NCBI GenBank assembly: GCA_010094025.1
Contig: ML991808.1
Location: forward strand, 1-64,000
Direction of reading: 5' to 3'
From: Viridothelium virens
Lineage: Eukaryota > Ascomycota > Dothideomycetes > Trypetheliales > Trypetheliaceae
Length of the DNA: 64,000 bases
The notes under the pieces are model-generated. The model ran no database searches. It was given only the letters and a program-made list of their open reading frames with translations, and was not told the DNA's origin. Numbering within the stretch: position 1 is the first letter of the stretch; each line of letters starts with the position of its first letter. The position numbers were made by a program, and so were the translations under genes. Positions 58,816-64,000 of the stretch are shown one piece after another.

Positions 58816-59130
58816 GAGAGGGGGGAGGGGATGTGTTGGGAGTTGTGTCGGCTTCCTGGTGAGGGTTTGCAGAAACGTCAAAGCGAAAGAGTCATAGGGG
58901 TTTCCAGTACTGCTGATCTAAATGCGGAAAGGCAGACCGATTTAGCAGGTGCGGGTGGATGGCATTTCACAAGACGAAATTCAGGGTCATATTCGCAGTG
59001 GCTGGAAATTGATGTTGGTCTGGCTTCGATGATCGTTGGATTCTAGTTTACTATCTCAATGGTCGGCGCTGTTAGATAGTTTTCAGGCTAGGTGATGCCG
59101 GGATGATCTACTACATGCATCCATAATCAC
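58816..59130. other. Intergenic between convergent MFS and agmatinase genes
   Basis: 315 bp; 3' flanks of both genes. Nothing else seen. Confidence 0.5.
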
Positions 59131-60650
59131 TTAAAGCTCCTCAACTTGTCCGTCATCCACCATCTTACTCAGCGGCCCTTTCTTCACCATCAGCGTCATA
59201 ATTTCATACAAAGTATCGGCCGCTGCCATAGTTGTATGCTCAGCATTGGTATCATACGCGGGCGCGACTTCGACTATATCGGCGGCCACTAGATTGACTC
59301 CCTCCAAGCCACGAATGATGGTGCGGAGCTCGCGTGTGGACCATCCGCCGGTTTCGGGGGTACCAGTAGCAGGCGCGACTACTTTCGTCAGTTTCACGAT
59401 TTACCGAAGAGCTTCATAACTTACACGCAGGATCGAGAGTATCAATGTCAAGACTCAAATATACCGGTCTGTCCAAACCTACGCGATCTTTGATTTTCTT
59501 TATAATACCATCCATTCCAATTGTGTCGATCTCCCTGGCTTCAACAATCTCAAAGCCGCAGTAGCCATCATTTTCATAGTCGGACAGACCACTGAGTGTG
59601 GTGCGAATACCGGCATGAATATTGGTGTCGTTGGCAAGCAACCCCTCTTCTGAAGCATGATAAAAGTAGGTGCCGTGATTGATGGATGCTTGATGGCTGG
59701 GCGAGCCACCAAACACCTTTGGTCGCCATGTATCCCTACACATGAGATTAGACTTTGGAAGTATTAGCTGACGGAAAGGGCAAAATACAGATGGCTATCA
59801 AAGTGAATGACAGTGATTGGACCGTATTCTCTGTTCATGCTACGTAGCAGGGGAAGCGTGATCGTATGGTCTCCACCGAGTGTGATGACTCGAGGTAGAG
59901 TCTTGCCCTTCTTCGATGGACCTGGCTGCTTCGAGTCCGTGTGCGGTGGACGAGATAAGATGTAGTGATGGCCCTCCTCGATCTGCTTCAGGGCATAGGC
60001 GTTATCGTACCTGGAATCCCTTTAGTTTTGATAGGTCGTCTTGACCGCACGCTTTCCTTGACTTACGATGTTACCGGTATGTCTCCGCAGTCAATGATCT
60101 TGGCCCAGCTATTGAAGGGATTGGCATCTAGAGGAACATTGTAACCGCCGCTGAAGCGAACTTTGCGTGAGCCTTGCCGGACCATGCCAGATGTAAGCTT
60201 TTCATGCTTCATAATACATACTAGAGGTTAAGACGGCGAGAACCTTGTCTGATTCCGCTGGGCCCGAAGCGAGCACCGGGACGATACGACGTGCCTGTGT
60301 CAAATGGTGCGCCTGAACGGCAAATTTAGCTATTTGCGTAGGTACTTCTAAAGGTAGAGCTTACCAATGAATGCAATGTCGTAGTCGACATCCTCCTTTG
60401 AAAGGCAAGGATGATATGTTATGCGTCCAAACGTTGAGATACCTGAGAATACAGAGTCGGCCTTGGCATTGGTCAATGTTTGTCTTTTCTATGGTACTGT
60501 ATAATTGAACCATACTTGCGTTCCGCCATCACCAGGCAAAGTATTGTACCATAAGCTCTTGTGGGGTCCTTCAATAGGTTCCTGCTCGTGAGAACTGTGT
60601 GCTGCCGCAATGGCACCGCAAGCACAGAGTAGGAATGCCTTCAACATCAT
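59131..60650 (-). CDS. Agmatinase-like ureohydrolase, secreted
   Basis: Manganese ureohydrolase (arginase/agmatinase fold) that releases urea from a guanidino substrate such as agmatine. Seven exons: 60650-60516, 60461-60365, 60312-60222, 60150-60067, 60010-59789, 59735-59425, 59378-59131; 350 residues, all phases closed. A signal peptide ([18 protein letters not shown]) indicates secretion or vacuolar delivery. Metal and active-site blocks: [32 protein letters not shown] (metal His), VIHFDSHLD (metal Asp/His), [19 protein letters not shown]. It is flanked by MFS and MATE transporters. Guanidine substrate other than agmatine is possible. Confidence 0.9.
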
Positions 60651-61440
60651 GAGAGAGAGAATCCGATTTGGAGTCGTACGGAAAATGAAAGGAATTGAGA
60701 AACAATCAAGGAGGAGAGAGAAACGTGAGGGAGAAGAAAGTACCGGCGGCCTCAGATTGAGCTAAGAGCTATCCTGAGCTATGCTGGCTCACCATACATT
60801 AGCTTGTGAATGTAATGTATCTACTCCATATTTGGCAGCTTCCATACAAGGTACAGAGCTGCGGACGACCTACAGCCGACGGCGGGGAGAGGCCGATAGA
60901 ATTGTGAAGCGTCTTTGTCGGTAAGCAAATGCCGGCAACAGCGGTCTCGCAAAGTCGAGGCTCATCTCTGCCCGGCTTATCTCGGCTGGTGGAGCTTGGG
61001 TGAAGATACGATAAGTAATGCGAGAACGGGGTCAACTCCGCATTACGTACTGTCAACTCCCACGACGTCCTGCCAACCAATTGATGGGTATCCTCTGGGC
61101 ATAACCGAACGGGATGGTAGTGCACAGTGTCCTAGTGGCATCGAACAAGTGGCGGCGATCATGAACATTTGGCTCGACCGCTCTTTCCGGGAGGAAGTTT
61201 GCTTGGAAACCGTTGAAAATGCCATGAGCAAAGTCGATGCTAATGGTGCTAATTATGACAGCACGCATGCTCCGCTTGCTTAGCCGAGACTAGTTACCCT
61301 GGTCTAGCGCCCGCGTGCCAAGACGATTGTCCTGACCCCACGCCCACGCCTTTCAACCAATCAATGTCATTTCTCGAGGTTACCGTAAACATCGTAAGTC
61401 GTACTGTGACATGTGTATTGTTATGGTAACACAGTCCTTA
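60651..61440. other. Intergenic between two minus-strand genes
   Basis: Agmatinase promoter and MATE 3' flank. Overlapping 60-120-codon chance frames on both strands, none supported. Confidence 0.4.
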
Positions 61441-63030
61441 TCAATCCCGCAGTTCACCGTTCTGTCCGTCAATATTTTCGGCGTCACCATGGGCAGGTTT
61501 GTCCATCCTCCCAAATGCCTTTTCGACCTGCTTCTCCCAATTACTGAATGCTACAATAGCCCACTCTACAAAGCCGACCAAGTACAATGCGATACATTGT
61601 CCAACCCACAAGCCAGCTAGTCCCCATCCGTGGAAAGCCAAGTAGATTCCCAATGGTAGTGCACCGCAGTAGTAACTCACAATGTTGACGGCAGCGCCAA
61701 TATGCTGTCTTCCCATGCCTCTGAGCGCACCACCACAGCTCCCATTCAAGCCGTCAGCAATCTGAAAAAGCGCAACGTACGGCATGACTTCAGAAGTGAG
61801 GCGCACGACTCTTTCGTCGTCGTTGAAGATCTTGGCGTAGACATCCTTGACTCCCATGAGCACGGCAAGTACCACCACGCCCAAAATCATGCTGAGCCAA
61901 GCAGCAGTATTCGCTGCTCTGCTCGCACCTTTTGCATTTTTGGAGCCCAGAAGGTTACCAACGCGAGCAGATGTAGCGACGCCCACACCGAACGGGATAG
62001 TGTTCATGACCTGATCGGTCGTCATGATCACACTTTGCGCTGCTAGTGGTATCGTACCAAGCTTTCCGGCAGCCAGTGCTACTATCTCGAATGCCCACCA
62101 TTCGGTACCGACATGGATGATTCCAAGAACAGAGAGACGTGCAAAGGTGCGCATGCTAGACCACTGAAAGGTGGCACGTGTCCATCCGCCCCAGCATTGC
62201 CAGCCTGTGACGAAACGTGAATACAAAACAAGGAGAATGAAGGAGAGCCAGTAAGAAATGCCAGTAGCTATGGGGGCTCCCAGAAGACCAATGCCAAGGG
62301 TATACACGAAGAGATAATTTAGACCAAGATTGATTGGAGCAGTGATTAGCAAGACGTACGTGCCTGGACGCATGATTGCCTGGGCCTGCAGATATTTTTT
62401 CATTGCTTCAAAGTAGACATAGCCGAGGCCGCCTGGAATGAGCACCATAAGGAAGCGGGAGCTATCATGGGCGATGTAATCTTCCTGTCCGAGGACCTTG
62501 AACAGAGGCTCAGAACATGCCCATAGTATGCAAATGGGTATGTAAAAAAGCCCGAGGATGAAGAAGGACCGCTGAAGAATGATTCCAAGGTCATGCGGAT
62601 TTTTGCTCCCCGTGAAGCTTACGGAGGCCAGAGTGTCGATTGCAGTTGTACCTCCGAGGGCGATCAGCCAAGCCGTGGCCATCGCGAACATATACGCAAA
62701 AGCTGCGGTAGCAAGGGCTTCGGGAGACAACCTTCCTACAACAAGAACAGAAATTGTTTGAAGCAAGTTTTGCAGGGTATACGCCAGAATGACGGGGAGC
62801 GATCCACGAAGGAGAATCCAAAATTCACTTGCAATCGCCCGAGCCCGAGATTCCTTCCCATCTTGAAAGCCATATATGTCTCCATTCTGCTGCTCTTCAT
62901 CTGGGCCTTGTAAGAGCGAGGTTCTTTCGTCGGGCGAGTCTTTGGCGTCCGGGTTCTGTGCGCGCTGCATGAAGCTCGGGAGCCAGGCATGGACTGACTT
63001 CGTTACACCGTCATGCTGTTGGATTGCCAT
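61441..63030 (-). CDS. MATE-family efflux transporter
   Basis: Cation-coupled multidrug/toxin exporter with 12 predicted helices, 529 residues, no intron. Start ATG 63030 (MAIQQHDGVTKS); the frame opens earlier only at GTG. A polar N-terminus contains a di-leucine-like TSLLQ, common in fungal MATE proteins and a possible vacuolar sorting signal. Helix motifs are clear: LPVILAYTLQNLLQTISVLVVG, the PINLGLNYLFVYTLGIG core, AAQSVIMTTDQVMNTIPFGV, and GALRGMGRQHIGAAVNIVSYY. Substrate unknown; MATE proteins elsewhere export cationic guanidines including agmatine. Confidence 0.93.
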   Translation of the reverse strand: MAIQQHDGVTKSVHAWLPSFMQRAQNPDAKDSPDERTSLLQGPDEEQQNGDIYGFQDGKESRARAIASEFWILLRGSLPVILAYTLQNLLQTISVLVVGRLSPEALATAAFAYMFAMATAWLIALGGTTAIDTLASVSFTGSKNPHDLGIILQRSFFILGLFYIPICILWACSEPLFKVLGQEDYIAHDSSRFLMVLIPGGLGYVYFEAMKKYLQAQAIMRPGTYVLLITAPINLGLNYLFVYTLGIGLLGAPIATGISYWLSFILLVLYSRFVTGWQCWGGWTRATFQWSSMRTFARLSVLGIIHVGTEWWAFEIVALAAGKLGTIPLAAQSVIMTTDQVMNTIPFGVGVATSARVGNLLGSKNAKGASRAANTAAWLSMILGVVVLAVLMGVKDVYAKIFNDDERVVRLTSEVMPYVALFQIADGLNGSCGGALRGMGRQHIGAAVNIVSYYCGALPLGIYLAFHGWGLAGLWVGQCIALYLVGFVEWAIVAFSNWEKQVEKAFGRMDKPAHGDAENIDGQNGELRD

Positions 63031-64000
63031 AGTGCCGTTTAAGGAGCTTTTAGCTGTCTCTTGAGTATGCGAATTTTTCACTGTTATTACTTGATCTTTC
63101 CGCCATATGCCTGTTATAGACTGAGGAGAAAGAAAAGTATTCCACTGAAGGATGAAACTAGAAGAATGAGGGAATGAATTATGAATAAGAAAATTGGCTA
63201 GCCGACCTATGCGGTTTTGCCTTCTCCAAAGGAATTATCGCGCAATCTTCTCGCTTTGCCGGAATGATGCGTGGAACATGACCGAAAGCCCAGAATTCAT
63301 CAAATGCAGGGCACGCCTTCGCGCAGAAGGCGGCAAATGCAGGCGCGATGGAAAAACCGAACCAACGGTGGCATTCTTATCTCTCTACATCCCGGACAAG
63401 TAAGATGCAGACGCCGGCCAAGGCAGTGACTAAGAGCTGCCAATAATTTTTACGTGAACCCGGTTCCAGCGTGGGCTCTTGGCGGGGTGGCGGCTCGGTG
63501 TCTACCCGTATCAGCAAGAAGGGCAAACGATCGTGAGTCGCCAAGGGTCAATGGATCAGAAGCTTCCAGACTTTCAATGGTCAGCCTCCGTTCGTGAAGA
63601 AGATTTGGCGATGGACGTTGAGCCAGCGACGTCATGATCTGAGAGAGTCGTTGGACCCTAGAAACTCGATGCAGCCACGCAGCCAATTGGAGGCCTTGCA
63701 TTACATACGTCTCGTGATTGCGCGTTTGGTCCTTCGAACGTAATCCTTCGAGGCCTGGTTCGAACCGACTTCGTAAACATGTCTGCTTCGGTGCTGAGTT
63801 TGACGTAGACAAGAGACGAAATGCAGGACTGTTCGTGACAGCGCTGTCGCGTGGGTCATACTCTATTTACAGTTTGCAATGGGGGCCGTGTCATTCAGGG
63901 GGAAATTCCGTCCACGTTCTCTCACCGGCCCTAATTAAACGTGCTGAGGAGCTGAACCGCTGACGACTTTCATTCGCGTTCTTCCTTCAGAATTTTGGAA
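63031..64000. other. Right edge, no supported gene
   Basis: MATE promoter and beyond. Minus and plus frames of 60-120 codons (for example 63450-63812) have no recognised features. A GGTTCGAACC palindrome near 63758 did not fold into a tRNA. Confidence 0.35.

Noticed and set aside
57979-58881. 300-codon minus-strand ORF antisense to the MFS exon
   Set aside because: It is Glu/Gly/Arg-rich low complexity produced by the C-ending codons of the real gene; no family features.

Overview
The window is nuclear DNA of a filamentous ascomycete (Pezizomycotina). Genes are compact, carry many 42-120 bp GT-AG introns, and lie on both strands without operons. Recognisable families are typical of moulds: an AA11 chitin LPMO, an ADAM metalloprotease, a sedolisin, a DUF2236/MpaB-like oxygenase, fungal RasGEF, RGP1, APP1 and RRG9. 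The class cannot be fixed from sequence alone. I built exon models by hand from splice sites; reading-phase sums close for all models described as spliced, except where stated.

Left end (0-6.3 kb) looks like a decayed secondary-metabolism locus: a partial ORF that may be the start of a hAT-type transposase, a UbiA-family prenyltransferase/terpene cyclase with a frameshift, a 2-oxoglutarate/Fe(II) dioxygenase pseudogene with two in-frame stops and a frameshift, and an apparently intact cytochrome P450. From 6.5 to 10.1 kb come three genes without recognised function (two membrane proteins and one hypothetical).

11-19.6 kb: a bHLH transcription factor with a CACGTG box in its own intron, a TMEM135-like membrane protein, an atypical short-chain dehydrogenase, and the mRNA-decay factor LSM1. 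21-26.1 kb: a fungal zinc-finger-like protein and a secreted, modular AA11 LPMO. 27.8-34.9 kb: the phosphatidate phosphatase APP1 and a large RasGEF that carries its own degenerate Ras-like GTPase domain. 36.2-46.9 kb: an ADAM protease, a small two-exon gene, a GNAT-like acyltransferase, a three-TM membrane protein and a six-exon sedolisin.

47.5 kb holds a U6 snRNA gene with an upstream TATA box, a T10 terminator and a B box just beyond the terminator. Then follow a carboxymuconolactone-decarboxylase-like protein, RGP1 (Ypt6 exchange factor subunit), RRG9 (mitochondrial) and, divergently, a DUF2236/MpaB-like protein. The right end (57-63 kb) has a DHA1-type MFS transporter, a secreted agmatinase-like ureohydrolase and a MATE transporter, which could together handle agmatine or other guanidines/polyamines.

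Long stretches between genes (about 0.4-1.7 kb) are listed; most hold nothing I can support.
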